A stretch of DNA of 64,000 bases, from the NCBI RefSeq assembly GCF_004342915.1, contig NZ_SLWL01000002.1, forward strand, positions 248,001 to 312,000. The letters are read 5' to 3'. Source of the stretch: Camelimonas lactis (GTDB lineage Bacteria > Pseudomonadota > Alphaproteobacteria > Rhizobiales > Beijerinckiaceae). Positions 1 through 8,692 of the stretch are shown in pieces. The translations under genes were made by a program, and so were the position numbers. The notes under the pieces are model-generated. The model made no database searches. It was not told the origin of the DNA and saw nothing but the letters and a program-made list of their open reading frames with translations. The number at the start of each line of letters is the position of its first letter. Position 1 is the stretch's first letter.

Positions 1-1
1 G

Positions 2-772
2 CACGCCGCGCCGCCGCGCCTTGCCGCCGTGCCGCACGTCAACCGGGTCGAGATGGTGCTGTTGCAGGGGGTCGACCGGGCGCGCGACCAGCTGCAGGAC
101 AACACCACGCGCTTCGCCCGCGGCCTGCCTGCCAACAACGCCCTGCTGTGGGGCGCGCGCGGCATGGGCAAGTCCTCGCTGGTCAAGGCAGTGCACGCCG
201 CCATTAACAATGGCGACGGCAATGGCGCCCGGCGAACTGGCAATGACCGGCTGAAGCTGATCGAGATCCATCGCGAGGACATCGCCAGCCTGCCCGTGCT
301 GATGAACCTCCTGCGCGAGGCGTCTTACAATTTCATCGTGTTCTGCGACGACCTGTCCTTCGATTCCGACGACACCTCCTACAAGTCGCTGAAGGCGGCC
401 CTCGACGGCGGCATCGAGGGGCGGCCGCGCAACGTGCTGTTTTACGCCACCTCCAACCGCCGGCACCTGCTGCCGCGCGACATGATGGAGAATGAGCGCT
501 CCACCGCCATCAATCCTGGCGAGGCCGTGGAAGAAAAGGTGTCGCTCTCCGACCGTTTCGGCCTGTGGCTTGGCTTCCACAAGTGCAGCCAGGACGAATA
601 CCTTGCCATGGTCAATGGCTATGTCAGCCACTATGGCCTCGCGATCGATCCGGCTGAATTGCGCCGCGACGCGCTGGAATGGGCGACGACGCGGGGCTAT
701 CGTTCCGGCCGCACGGCCTGGCAATACATCCAGGACCTGGCCGGGCGTCTCGGCCGGACGCTGGAGACCTGA
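2..772 (+). CDS. DUF815-family AAA+ ATP-binding protein, 5' end cut by the window
   Basis: The reading frame is open to the left edge, so the N-terminus is missing; 256 residues are visible. A Walker A motif GARGMGKSSLVKAVH follows the phrase LPANNALLWG, and FIVFCDDLSFD looks like the Walker B strand. This matches the COG2607/DUF815 family of predicted ATPases, normally just under 300 residues, so only a short N-terminal piece is missing. The substrate is unknown for the family. In Hyphomicrobiales it commonly sits beside the nlpD-pcm-surE block found further right here, which supports the call. The next gene starts 23 bases downstream and may be co-transcribed. Confidence 0.88.
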   Translation, partial: HAAPPRLAAVPHVNRVEMVLLQGVDRARDQLQDNTTRFARGLPANNALLWGARGMGKSSLVKAVHAAINNGDGNGARRTGNDRLKLIEIHREDIASLPVLMNLLREASYNFIVFCDDLSFDSDDTSYKSLKAALDGGIEGRPRNVLFYATSNRRHLLPRDMMENERSTAINPGEAVEEKVSLSDRFGLWLGFHKCSQDEYLAMVNGYVSHYGLAIDPAELRRDALEWATTRGYRSGRTAWQYIQDLAGRLGRTLET

Positions 773-795
773 GCCGGCCCGCAAGGGAGGGACGC

Positions 796-1428
796 ATGCG
801 GATCGCGCTGCTCGTTTATGACGGCATGACGGCGCTGGACGCCGTGGGGCCGTATGATTCCCTGTCGCGGCTTCCCGAAGCCGACATCGTCACGGTGTCG
901 CCGGACGGCGGCCCGGTCACATGCGGCGGCGGCATCGTCATCCAGGCGGCCGCGTCGCTGGACAATGTGGACCGCGCCGACGTGCTGATCGTTCCCGGCG
1001 GCATGCCATCTGCCCTGCGCGGCCTGCTGGGGGACGCCGCGGTGATGGAGTGGCTGCGACGGATCGACCAGACCAGCCGCTACACCTGTTCGGTGTGCAC
1101 GGGCGCCCTGCTGCTGGCGTCGGCTGGCGTGCTGCGGAACCGGGCCGCCGCCACGCACTGGCGCGCCCATGACGCTCTGGCCGCGCTCGGCGCCACGCCA
1201 GTCGCGGATCGCGTGCATGTGGACGGCAAATATCTGACCTCCGGCGGGGTGTCCGCCGGCATCGACATGGGTCTTGTGCTCTGCGGCCTGCTGGTTGGGC
1301 GCGAACTCGGCGAAGCCATCGAACTCAGCATGCATTATGCCCCGCAGCCGCCGTTCGGTACGGGCAATCCGGCCACGGCGTTGACGCCAGCGCGGCGGCA
1401 ACTGATTGAGGAGCGCCTCCGCAACTGA
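796..1428 (+). CDS. DJ-1/PfpI family protein, isonitrile hydratase-like
   Basis: A 210-residue class I glutamine amidotransferase-like fold. The nucleophile elbow reads CSVCTGALLLA, putting the likely catalytic cysteine at residue 101, the same position as in Pseudomonas isonitrile hydratase InhA. PGG at about 67-69 and the GGVSAGIDMGL segment are also typical. The ATG was chosen because GGGAGG lies 5 bases upstream; the open frame extends further but only over the upstream gene. Isonitrile hydration is inferred from family resemblance; other members are deglycases, chaperones or the sensory half of AraC regulators, but no AraC domain follows here. Confidence 0.85.
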   Translation: MRIALLVYDGMTALDAVGPYDSLSRLPEADIVTVSPDGGPVTCGGGIVIQAAASLDNVDRADVLIVPGGMPSALRGLLGDAAVMEWLRRIDQTSRYTCSVCTGALLLASAGVLRNRAAATHWRAHDALAALGATPVADRVHVDGKYLTSGGVSAGIDMGLVLCGLLVGRELGEAIELSMHYAPQPPFGTGNPATALTPARRQLIEERLRN

Positions 1429-1514
1429 ACCTGGCGCCTCCCAGTGGGAGCGCCTTCCAGATCAATCAAACAAACGATTGTCCGGCTCGCGCCGGCAGCG
1501 GTTTATGGGAGTGA

Positions 1515-2534
1515 ATGATGAAAGCCTGGCAGCTTCAGGACGCCTCTGGCCTCGACGGCCTGCGCAAGGTGGAGATTGACCGGCCAACGCCGGGGCGCGG
1601 CGAGGTGCTGGTGCGCATCAACGCCGTCTCGCTGAATTATCGCGACCTCATCACGGTGCGCGGCGGCTATGGCTCGCGGCAAAAATTTCCGCTGATCCCC
1701 GTCTCCGACGGCGCCGGCGTCATCGCGGAAGTCGGGCCTGGCGTGCGCGGCTGGAACGAAGGCGACCGGGTCATCGGCTCGTTCTTCGAGAACTGGCACG
1801 GCGGCGACGCCAGCGCGGAGAAGATGGCGGCGGCGCTCGGCGGCTCGGTCGATGGCGTATTGTGCGAATATCGGGTGTTCCCGGCGCACGCCGTGGTCGC
1901 GGCGCCTGCGCACCTCAGCGACGCTGAGGCGGCCTGCCTGCCCTGCGCCGCCCTCACGGCCTGGAGCGCCGTGGTGAAATGCGGCCAGGTGAAACCGGGC
2001 GACACCGTGCTGACCCAGGGCGCCGGCGGCGTTTCACTGTTCGCGCTGCAATTCGCCAAACTGGCCGGCGCCCGCGTCATCGCCACCTCGTCCAGCGACG
2101 CCAGGATTGAACGGCTGAAAACGCTCGGCGCGGATGAAACCATCAACTATCGCGAAACGCCGGAATGGGGGAAGCTGGCCCGCGTGCTGACCGGCGGTCG
2201 CGGCGTCGACATCGTCGTGGAGGTGGGCGGCGTCGGCACCCTCAACGAGTCGATCCGGGCGCTCCGCATCGGCGGCATGATCGGCTTCATCGGCGTGCTG
2301 GCCGGCGAGGCCCGCCAGGAGCCGCGCCTGTCGCTCATGGTGATGCAGCAGCAGCGCCTGCAAGGCGTCACGGTCGGCTCCATCGACGACCTGAAATCCA
2401 TGTGCGCCGCCATCGCCGAAAACCAGCTGAAGCCGGCGCTGGATCGCACCTTCAGCTTCGATGAGGCGCCAGAAGCCTTCCGCTACATGTCGAGCGGCGC
2501 GCATTTCGGCAAGGTGGCCATCGCCATCGGCTGA
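1515..2534 (+). CDS. NAD(P)-dependent alcohol dehydrogenase / quinone reductase-like (MDR superfamily)
   Basis: A 339-residue medium-chain dehydrogenase/reductase. The N-terminal GroES-like half carries NYRDLITVRGGYG and the GDRV segment; the Rossmann half starts near GAGGVSLFALQFAKLAGA and continues ATSSSDARIERLKTLGAD, typical of NADPH-binding members. The cysteine-rich structural zinc loop of classical alcohol dehydrogenases is absent, so a quinone oxidoreductase or enoyl reductase-like activity is more likely; the substrate cannot be read. Two adjacent ATGs (1515, 1518) follow a GGGAG. It is the last plus-strand gene before a strong terminator. Confidence 0.87.
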   Translation: MMKAWQLQDASGLDGLRKVEIDRPTPGRGEVLVRINAVSLNYRDLITVRGGYGSRQKFPLIPVSDGAGVIAEVGPGVRGWNEGDRVIGSFFENWHGGDASAEKMAAALGGSVDGVLCEYRVFPAHAVVAAPAHLSDAEAACLPCAALTAWSAVVKCGQVKPGDTVLTQGAGGVSLFALQFAKLAGARVIATSSSDARIERLKTLGADETINYRETPEWGKLARVLTGGRGVDIVVEVGGVGTLNESIRALRIGGMIGFIGVLAGEARQEPRLSLMVMQQQRLQGVTVGSIDDLKSMCAAIAENQLKPALDRTFSFDEAPEAFRYMSSGAHFGKVAIAIG

Positions 2535-2663
2535 CGGAGGATCTGGGCTCCGGCCTGCCTGCCAGCCGGGGGCGCCGGGCGCCGGCGCAAGCAGCCCGGG
2601 CAGCGCAGGGGCGCCGTGGCGTCCCGTCCTGCCCGCTGACCCTGGAGATTTGCCTTTCAAACG

Positions 2664-2701
2664 CAGAAAACGCCCCGGGAGGGGCTCCGGGGCGTTTTCT
2701 G
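2664..2701. terminator. Bidirectional Rho-independent terminator
   Basis: A perfect 15-bp inverted repeat (2664-2678 with 2687-2701) encloses an 8-base loop. The stem has a GC core flanked by AAAA on the left and TTTT on the right, so each strand yields a GC hairpin ending in a U tract. It lies between the convergent dehydrogenase (plus) and nlpD-like gene (minus) and would end both transcripts. Confidence 0.9.
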
Positions 2702-2717
2702 TTTCTCCGGTGGGGTC

Positions 2718-4136
2718 TCAACCTCCGGCGAGATGGGGCATCGGATCCACGGGCGTGGACCCCTTGCGCAATTCGAAATGCAACTGCGGCGTGGAGACAT
2801 TGCCGGACTGGCCGGATTTCGCCACCGTCTGGCCGCGACTGACCTTGTCGCCGCGCTTCACCGTCAGTTCGCCGTTATTGGCGTAGGCGGAGACCCAGCC
2901 GTTCTCGTGGCGGATCAGCACCAGATTGCCATAACCTTTCAGCTCGCTGCCGGCGTAAGCGACGACGCCGCCCTCAGCCGCCTTGACGGGCGTGCCTTCC
3001 GGCAGGGCGATATTGATGCCCTCATTGCCGCTGCGGCCGTTAAAGCCCTGAATGATGCGGCCGCGCGCCGGCCAGCGGAACGACCCGCCGGACGCCTGGG
3101 CGGCTTCCTCTTTCGCGGCGGGCGCCTGCGGCGCCGCGACGGCGACCTGCTGACGCTCCGGCGCTTTCTGCTCAACCGCCGGCGCCTTGGGCTGGGCCTG
3201 GGCGACCGCCCTGGCGGGCGCTTCAGCAACCGGCTTCACCTGCGCGACTGCCTTTGGCTGGGCCTTCGCGGCGGCCTGAGCCTGCACTGCGGTTTGGGCC
3301 TGGGAGGCGGCTTTCTGCGTCGCGGCGCCCGGATGGCCGGCGACGGCATGCGCCTGCTGTTGCAGGCTTCTCGGCGGCTGGCCGGCCTTGACCGGCGACT
3401 GGACCGCGGCGCGCGAGGCGGCGATAACCTGGGCGGCCCGATCGTTGGCTGAGCCGGCATGCGGCTGGCCGGCGCGCTGCGCGCCTTGGGCCGCATACGT
3501 GGCCCTGCCCGGGACGGACGCAACGGCATTGGCGGCGCGCGACGCCGGAGCGACGGCGTGCTCCACGGCGCGACCGGCCGGCTGGACGGCGCCGCGCGCC
3601 GCCGCAACGGAGCTGGCGCCAGGATTGTAAACCGGAATGACAACGCTTGAGCCCGGGGCCAGGCCATTGCCGCCAAGATTATTGGCGGCGCGAATGGCCG
3701 CTGGCGGCACGCCATAACGATCGGCGATGGACTGAACCGTATCGCCCTGCCCCACGGACACCGTGGCGCCGCCGGCGGCGGTCCAGCCATTGGCGCTGCC
3801 CGAGATGGCGTCTGGACGGACGCCCGCGAAGCCGGATGAGCCGCTGGAAGAGGGGCTGGACGCGCCAGAGGGCGGAGGCAGCGACGAGGTCTGCACCGCG
3901 GACGAGCCGCCGTAAGTCCCGCTGCCGGCCACCCCGTAGGAGCCGCCGCCATAGGCTGGGGCGGCGCCGGGCACGTCGGACGGCGGCAGGCTGCCGGTAG
4001 ACATGTTATCGGCCCCGCCGATGCCGGCGAAACGCTGGGTATCGGCGGCGCAGGCCGCGGCCAGCAGTGACAGGAGGCTGACGCCAGCTATCCGGGCCAG
4101 CACTCCAGGACGGTTCGTCGGAATCGAATGAGGCAT
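2718..4136 (-). CDS. nlpD: NlpD-like LysM/M23 (LytM) lipoprotein, probable cell-wall amidase activator
   Basis: A 472-residue exported protein. An N-terminal hydrophobic segment ends in LLAAAC with Cys29 as the probable lipidation site. A LysM motif follows at about 125-165 ([25 protein letters not shown]). Then comes a long Ala/Gln/Lys/Pro-rich linker, and a C-terminal M23 domain ends in LHFELRKGSTPVDP. In active M23 peptidases the first zinc ligands sit in an HxGIDI-like motif; here it reads NEGINI, lacking His and Asp, so the domain is probably inactive like E. coli NlpD/EnvC and would activate amidases during division. The neighbourhood nlpD-pcm-surE is the one known from E. coli. The ATG at 4136 is preferred over an upstream one because it starts the signal peptide. 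Confidence 0.85.
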   Translation of the reverse strand: MPHSIPTNRPGVLARIAGVSLLSLLAAACAADTQRFAGIGGADNMSTGSLPPSDVPGAAPAYGGGSYGVAGSGTYGGSSAVQTSSLPPPSGASSPSSSGSSGFAGVRPDAISGSANGWTAAGGATVSVGQGDTVQSIADRYGVPPAAIRAANNLGGNGLAPGSSVVIPVYNPGASSVAAARGAVQPAGRAVEHAVAPASRAANAVASVPGRATYAAQGAQRAGQPHAGSANDRAAQVIAASRAAVQSPVKAGQPPRSLQQQAHAVAGHPGAATQKAASQAQTAVQAQAAAKAQPKAVAQVKPVAEAPARAVAQAQPKAPAVEQKAPERQQVAVAAPQAPAAKEEAAQASGGSFRWPARGRIIQGFNGRSGNEGINIALPEGTPVKAAEGGVVAYAGSELKGYGNLVLIRHENGWVSAYANNGELTVKRGDKVSRGQTVAKSGQSGNVSTPQLHFELRKGSTPVDPMPHLAGG

Positions 4137-4301
4137 TTGAAATCCACCGGCTACGCAACACACGCAGTTAAAGCGGATTCAGGTTAAGCAACGGTTTCCA
4201 ACCGGCTCCCCCGGCCCCTTTCTGACCCACCTGGAAGAAAATTCGCACAGAAAACAATAATTGGCGGAAACTCCCGACCTTTGGCCGGGACAGGACGGAA
4301 T

Positions 4302-4976
4302 TCAGAGCGCCTGCGCCAGCCCTGCCTGCAACGGCGGCAGGCGCAGGGGGCCGCACAGGGTTTCCGGCAGGGCTTCACCATGACGCTCGACCCGGACCAG
4401 GCGGGGCCCCTGGGGCGTGATCATGGCCCCGACGAGACGTCCGCCGTCGTTCAGCGCCTCGATCAGGCCTGGCGGCGCGTGGGCGAGCGACCCGTTGAGA
4501 ATGATGCGGTCGAAACGTCCCCAGGCCGCCACGTCGGCCGCGAGGCCGTCGCCCACTTCCACGGTCACATGCCCGAGTTCGAGCCGGCGGATGCGGCTGG
4601 CCGCGGCGATCGCCAGGGTGCGCATGCGCTCAAGACTCACCACCTCGCCGGCGAGATGTCCGAGAACCGCGGTGAGATAACCGGAGCCGGCGCCGATCTC
4701 GAGCACCCGGTGCTGGCGGCTGACCGCCAGTTCACGCAACATCAGCGCCAGCTGCATGGGCGAGGTCATGGTCTGGCCGCACGGCAGCGGCAGCGCCACG
4801 TCGGAGCGGGCGAGATCGGCGAAACGGCGCGGCGCGAACATGTCGCGCGGCGCCAGTTCCATGGCGCGCAGGATGGCGACATCCCGGATACCCCGCGACC
4901 GCAGGTTGAGGAGGAACGCCGCCGTTTCCTGACGCCCCAGGTCTTCTCGTGTCTGCAACTGCGCCAGCGCCGCCAC
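4302..4976 (-). CDS. pcm: Protein-L-isoaspartate O-methyltransferase
   Basis: A 224-residue cytosolic SAM-dependent methyltransferase that repairs isoaspartyl residues in aged proteins. SAM motif I is VLEIGAGSGYLTAVLG at about 92-107; GQTMTSPMQLALML just before it is the PCMT substrate-loop signature (GQTIS..). The start is a GTG preceded by GGAGG. It follows surE with a 228-base gap and precedes nlpD, the classical surE-pcm-nlpD order. Confidence 0.93.
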   Translation of the reverse strand: MAALAQLQTREDLGRQETAAFLLNLRSRGIRDVAILRAMELAPRDMFAPRRFADLARSDVALPLPCGQTMTSPMQLALMLRELAVSRQHRVLEIGAGSGYLTAVLGHLAGEVVSLERMRTLAIAAASRIRRLELGHVTVEVGDGLAADVAAWGRFDRIILNGSLAHAPPGLIEALNDGGRLVGAMITPQGPRLVRVERHGEALPETLCGPLRLPPLQAGLAQAL

Positions 4977-5204
4977 CTTGCACCTCCGCCATCCGGACCA
5001 CGCGGCCCCGGCCGCTCCTGCATGGCATTACAGCGCGGATTTTATTAAGAAATTATCCCCGCCCAGGCGTCGTTCGCCCGGCGCGGAACCTGGCGCATCC
5101 GGTCGCATCTGGCCGCATTTCGTCTGAACTGGCGGAGCCTGGCTGGCGTTTCGTCCGCCGTTGCAGACCCACCGCCAGCCAGCGCCGGACAAACGCCATG
5201 CAAC

Positions 5205-5966
5205 TCAGACGAACCCCCGGGCGTAGCGGGTCATCAGCGGCTCGTCGGTCATGTTGATGCGCAGGGGCGTGACCGAGATTTTCCGGTCGAACAGGGCTTT
5301 CAGGTCGGTGCCGTTGCGCGGCGTTGACGGGGTGCGGCGGAAGGTGAGCCAGTAATAGGGAATCAGCCGCCCGTCCGCGCGCTCCTCGATGTCGAGCAGG
5401 CCGGGATCGCGCCGTCCCTGGGCGGTCACGGCGATCCCCGTGACCTCCCCGGCCGGACAGGGCGGGAAGTTGACGTTGACCAGGGTGTCGGCGTCCATGC
5501 CAAGCTCCAGCACCTTGCGAACCACCGCCTCGCCGTGCACGGCGGCGCAATCCCACGGCGCGGCCTCGCGCAGGCCTGGCGGGAACGACTGGGACAGGGC
5601 GATCGACGGGATGCCCAGCATGGCGCCTTCCATGGCGGCGGCGATGGTGCCGGAGTAGATCACATCCTCGGCGACGTTGTGGCCCTTGTTGACGCCGGAG
5701 AGCACCAGATCCGGCCGGTGCTCCTTCATCACCTGGCGCACGCCCATCAGCACGCAATCGGTGGGCGTGCCGCGCACGGCGTAGCGCTTTTCATCGATCT
5801 GGCGCAGCCGCAGGGGATCGCTGAGCGACAGGGAGTGGCCAACGCCGCTCTGGTCGGATTCGGGCGCGATCACCCAGACATCGTCCGAAATCGCCCGGGC
5901 GATTTTCTCCAGCACGCCGAGGCCCTCGGCGTTCACGCCGTCGTCGTTGGTGATCAGGATGCGCAC
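5205..5966 (-). CDS. surE: 5'/3'-nucleotidase SurE
   Basis: A 253-residue metal-dependent nucleotidase of the stationary-phase survival family. The N-terminal RILITNDDG carries the metal-binding Asp pair, and SGVNKGHNVAEDVIYSGTIAAA is the other family signature. The GTG start at 5966 is fixed by the family N-terminus and a GGGAG 7 bases upstream; the open frame runs 82 codons further up but without family similarity. The gene lies between serS and pcm on the same strand and is probably co-transcribed with pcm. Confidence 0.95.
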   Translation of the reverse strand: MRILITNDDGVNAEGLGVLEKIARAISDDVWVIAPESDQSGVGHSLSLSDPLRLRQIDEKRYAVRGTPTDCVLMGVRQVMKEHRPDLVLSGVNKGHNVAEDVIYSGTIAAAMEGAMLGIPSIALSQSFPPGLREAAPWDCAAVHGEAVVRKVLELGMDADTLVNVNFPPCPAGEVTGIAVTAQGRRDPGLLDIEERADGRLIPYYWLTFRRTPSTPRNGTDLKALFDRKISVTPLRINMTDEPLMTRYARGFV

Positions 5967-6138
5967 GAACAATCTCCCGGGTGCGAAAAAGGGCGCTCCC
6001 GCGGCGCGCGGGGCTGTCCATAAACGTTCTCCGGCGCGGCGGCCATCGCCGCTACGCGGGAAAACCACATCAACTCGAATGCCAGGGCCAGACTTCACCC
6101 CGGCATGAACGGAGGCCGGCCCCGCATCAGGACCCGTA

Positions 6139-7545
6139 TCAGACCCTGGCCTCAATCCGCGTGACGCCGCCCATGTAAGGAACCAGCGCCGCCGGCACGG
6201 TGATCGAGCCATCGGCGTTCTGGTAAGTCTCCATCACGGCGATCATGGCGCGGCCGACGGCGGTGCCGGAGCCGTTGAGCGTGTGAACGAACCTGGTTTG
6301 CCGGCTGTCCTTCGCCCGGCAGCGGGCGTTCATGCGCCGCGCCTGGAAGTCATTGCACACCGACACCGACGACACTTCGCGATAGGCCTGCTGGCCCGGC
6401 AGCCACACTTCCAGATCGAAGGTGCGGGCCGAGGCGAAGCCCATGTCGCCAGTGCACAGGGTGACGACGCGATAGTGCAAATCCAGCTTCTGCAGCACCG
6501 CCTCGGCGCAGGCCAGCATGCGCTCATGCTCGGCCAGCGACGCCTCCGGCGTGGTGACGGACACCAGCTCCACCTTGCTGAACTGGTGCTGGCGCAGCAT
6601 GCCGCGCGTATCGCGGCCGGCGGCGCCGGCCTCGGCGCGGAAGCAGTGGGTGAGCGCGGTGAAACGCTTCGGCAGCTCCTCCTCCGCCACGATGCTCTCG
6701 CGCACCAGATTGGTGAGCGGCACCTCGGCGGTGGGGATCAGCCAGTGGCCATTGTCCTGCCAGTCGGCGAAGGCCTGGCCGGCCGGATCCGCAACGCCCG
6801 CCTCCGCATGGCGGCGGGCGCTGGCCTCGAATTCCGCCCGGGTGAGGCCGCCGGCGACCACGCGAAACTGGTCCTCGCGGAACTTCGGCAACTGCGCCGT
6901 GCCGAACATGGCGTCGTCGCGCACCAGCACCGGCGGATTGACTTCCTCATAGCCATGCTCGCCCACATGCAGATCGAGCATGAACTGGCCAAGCGCCCGC
7001 TCCAGCCGGGCAAGCTGCCCCTTCAGCACGACGAAACGCGAGCCGGAGAGCTTCGCCGCCGTTTCGAAATCCATCAGGCCGAGCGCTTCGCCAAGCTCGA
7101 AGTGCTGCCTGGGCGCCGCGACGCCCTGCAGGCGGTCGGGGCGCGCGTCAGGGCGCTCGCCAAAGATGCTTTTGACGACGTTGTCGCTCTCATCGGCGCC
7201 ATCGGGGACTTCGGCAAGCGGCGCGTTGGGGATCGCCGCCAGTTCCTGATCGAGCGCCGCCTGGGCGGCCTTTTCGCGCTGCTCCAGCTCGGGCGCCGTC
7301 TCCTTCAGGCGCGCCACCTCGGCCTTCAGGGCGTTGGCGCGATCGACGTCCTTCGCCCGCATGGCCTCGCCGACCTCTTTCGACAACGCGTTACGGCGCT
7401 CCTGGGCGGTCTGGGCCTCCTGAATGGCGGCGCGACGCGCGTCATCCAGCTCCAGCAGCCGGGACGACAGCGGCGCCAGTCCACGGCGGGCGAGCGCCCG
7501 GTCGAAGGCTTGCGGATCGTCGCGAATGAGGCGGATGTCGTGCAT
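6139..7545 (-). CDS. serS: Seryl-tRNA synthetase
   Basis: A 468-residue class II aminoacyl-tRNA synthetase charging tRNA-Ser. The N-terminus [15 protein letters not shown] starts the tRNA-binding coiled coil, rich in Ala/Glu/Arg over about residues 25-110. The catalytic domain holds [33 protein letters not shown] (motif 2) and [12 protein letters not shown] (motif 3). It is about 40 residues longer than usual because of an insertion before LIPTAEVPL (around [12 protein letters not shown]). The start is the family one; the frame stays open over 136 codons upstream only because a 33-bp repeat there is in frame. Confidence 0.95.
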   Translation of the reverse strand: MHDIRLIRDDPQAFDRALARRGLAPLSSRLLELDDARRAAIQEAQTAQERRNALSKEVGEAMRAKDVDRANALKAEVARLKETAPELEQREKAAQAALDQELAAIPNAPLAEVPDGADESDNVVKSIFGERPDARPDRLQGVAAPRQHFELGEALGLMDFETAAKLSGSRFVVLKGQLARLERALGQFMLDLHVGEHGYEEVNPPVLVRDDAMFGTAQLPKFREDQFRVVAGGLTRAEFEASARRHAEAGVADPAGQAFADWQDNGHWLIPTAEVPLTNLVRESIVAEEELPKRFTALTHCFRAEAGAAGRDTRGMLRQHQFSKVELVSVTTPEASLAEHERMLACAEAVLQKLDLHYRVVTLCTGDMGFASARTFDLEVWLPGQQAYREVSSVSVCNDFQARRMNARCRAKDSRQTRFVHTLNGSGTAVGRAMIAVMETYQNADGSITVPAALVPYMGGVTRIEARV

Positions 7546-7618
7546 GGGATCACACGCTGGTTGGCGCATTCTCCGCCGGGGCGATCGCAGCCCCGCGCGG
7601 ACAATACATGGGTTCAGA

Positions 7619-7717
7619 CAGGTTGCGCGCGGCGCAACGGATACGGAAACGCAGGTTGCGCGAGGCGCAACAGATACGGAAACGCAGGTTGCGCAAGGCG
7701 CAACGGATACGGAAACG
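7619..7717. repeat. Three tandem copies of a 33-bp unit upstream of serS
   Basis: Units run 7619-7651, 7652-7684 and 7685-7717 and differ at only a few positions. Each contains the inverted repeat GTTGCGC-3 nt-GCGCAAC followed by an AT-richer spacer. The array lies in the 319-base space between tatC and serS, 74 bases upstream of the serS start on its 5' side. No spacers separate the units, so this is a satellite-like tandem repeat or an operator array, not a CRISPR. Confidence 0.85.
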
Positions 7718-7816
7718 AAAGCAGGCGCCGCCGGAAGAGCGACGCCAGGCGCTTGCAAGGGGTGTTTGCGGCCCCTGGCGCGCCGGGTCAACCCCTGCCC
7801 GGCTTCCGAAATGAAA

Positions 7817-7844
7817 CCGCCCCGGCCGTTGCAGGCCGGGGCGG
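7817..7844 (-). terminator. Possible terminator after tatC
   Basis: A perfect 11-bp GC stem (7817-7827 with 7834-7844) with a 6-base loop lies 21 bases past the tatC stop. On the minus strand it is followed by TTTCAT, a short and weak U tract, so termination efficiency is uncertain. Confidence 0.6.
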
Positions 7845-7864
7845 CGGATTGTTTCAGGCGTCGG

Positions 7865-8692
7865 TCAGATGCCGTCTCCGGCTGTCGGCAAATCCTCCGC
7901 CGCCTCTTCCTCCGCCCGTTTGGCGTCCGCCTCGGCGCGTTTGCGCTCGACAATCTTCACGGCGAAAATCGACGCCTCGTAGAGCAGCAGCGTCGGGATC
8001 GCCAGGGAGAGCTGGCTGATAACGTCCGGCGGCGTCAGCACCGCCGCCACCACGAACACCAGCACGATGGCGTAACGGCGTTTTTCCTTGAGAAAATCAG
8101 AGGTCACAAGCCCGGCGCGCGCCAGCAGGGTCAGGATGACCGGCAGCTGGAAACAGATGCCGAAGGCGAAAATCAGCGTCATGATCAGCGACAGATATTC
8201 GCTGACCTTGGGAAGCAGCTGGATCGTCGCCTCGCCCGCCCCGCCAAGCTGCTGCTGGCCGATGGAGAACTTCATCACCACGGGCATGGCGATGAAATAA
8301 ACCACCGCCGCGCCAAGCAGGAAAAATACCGGCGTGGCGACCAGATAGGGCAGGAACGCCTGACGCTCGTTCTTGTACAGGCCCGGCGCGACAAACTTGT
8401 AGATCTGCCCCGCGACCACAGGAAACGACAGGAAGCCGGCGCCGAACACGGCGATGCGGATCTGGGTGAACAGATACTCCAGCGGCGCCGTGTAGATCAG
8501 CCGCACGTCCGCCCCGGGGCCCGCCGCGAACACGTAGGGCCACACCAGCACGTTGTAGATGTAACGCGCCAGGGCGAAGCACAGGAAGAACATCACCACG
8601 AACGCGATCAGCGAACGGATGAGGCGCGCCCTCAGTTCGATCAGGTGGTCGATCAGAGGGGCGCGGGAGGCCTCAATATCGTCGTCGCTCAT
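7865..8692 (-). CDS. tatC: Twin-arginine translocase subunit TatC
   Basis: A 275-residue polytopic inner-membrane protein with six hydrophobic segments, the receptor for twin-arginine signal peptides. Family signatures seen are [12 protein letters not shown] near the N-terminus, [21 protein letters not shown] in the first periplasm/cytoplasm turn region, and LTPPDVISQ near the last helices. A charged Glu/Ala/Lys tail of about 25 residues ends the protein. Its ATG overlaps the tatB stop by four bases, so the two are translationally coupled. Confidence 0.96.
   Translation of the reverse strand: MSDDDIEASRAPLIDHLIELRARLIRSLIAFVVMFFLCFALARYIYNVLVWPYVFAAGPGADVRLIYTAPLEYLFTQIRIAVFGAGFLSFPVVAGQIYKFVAPGLYKNERQAFLPYLVATPVFFLLGAAVVYFIAMPVVMKFSIGQQQLGGAGEATIQLLPKVSEYLSLIMTLIFAFGICFQLPVILTLLARAGLVTSDFLKEKRRYAIVLVFVVAAVLTPPDVISQLSLAIPTLLLYEASIFAVKIVERKRAEADAKRAEEEAAEDLPTAGDGI

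Noticed and set aside
7619-7717. CRISPR array from the three 33-bp repeats
   Set aside because: The units abut directly with no spacers and no cas genes are present.
7546-7953. N-terminal extension of serS by 136 residues
   Set aside because: The frame is open only through repeat and tatC sequence; the family N-terminus and start are at 7545.
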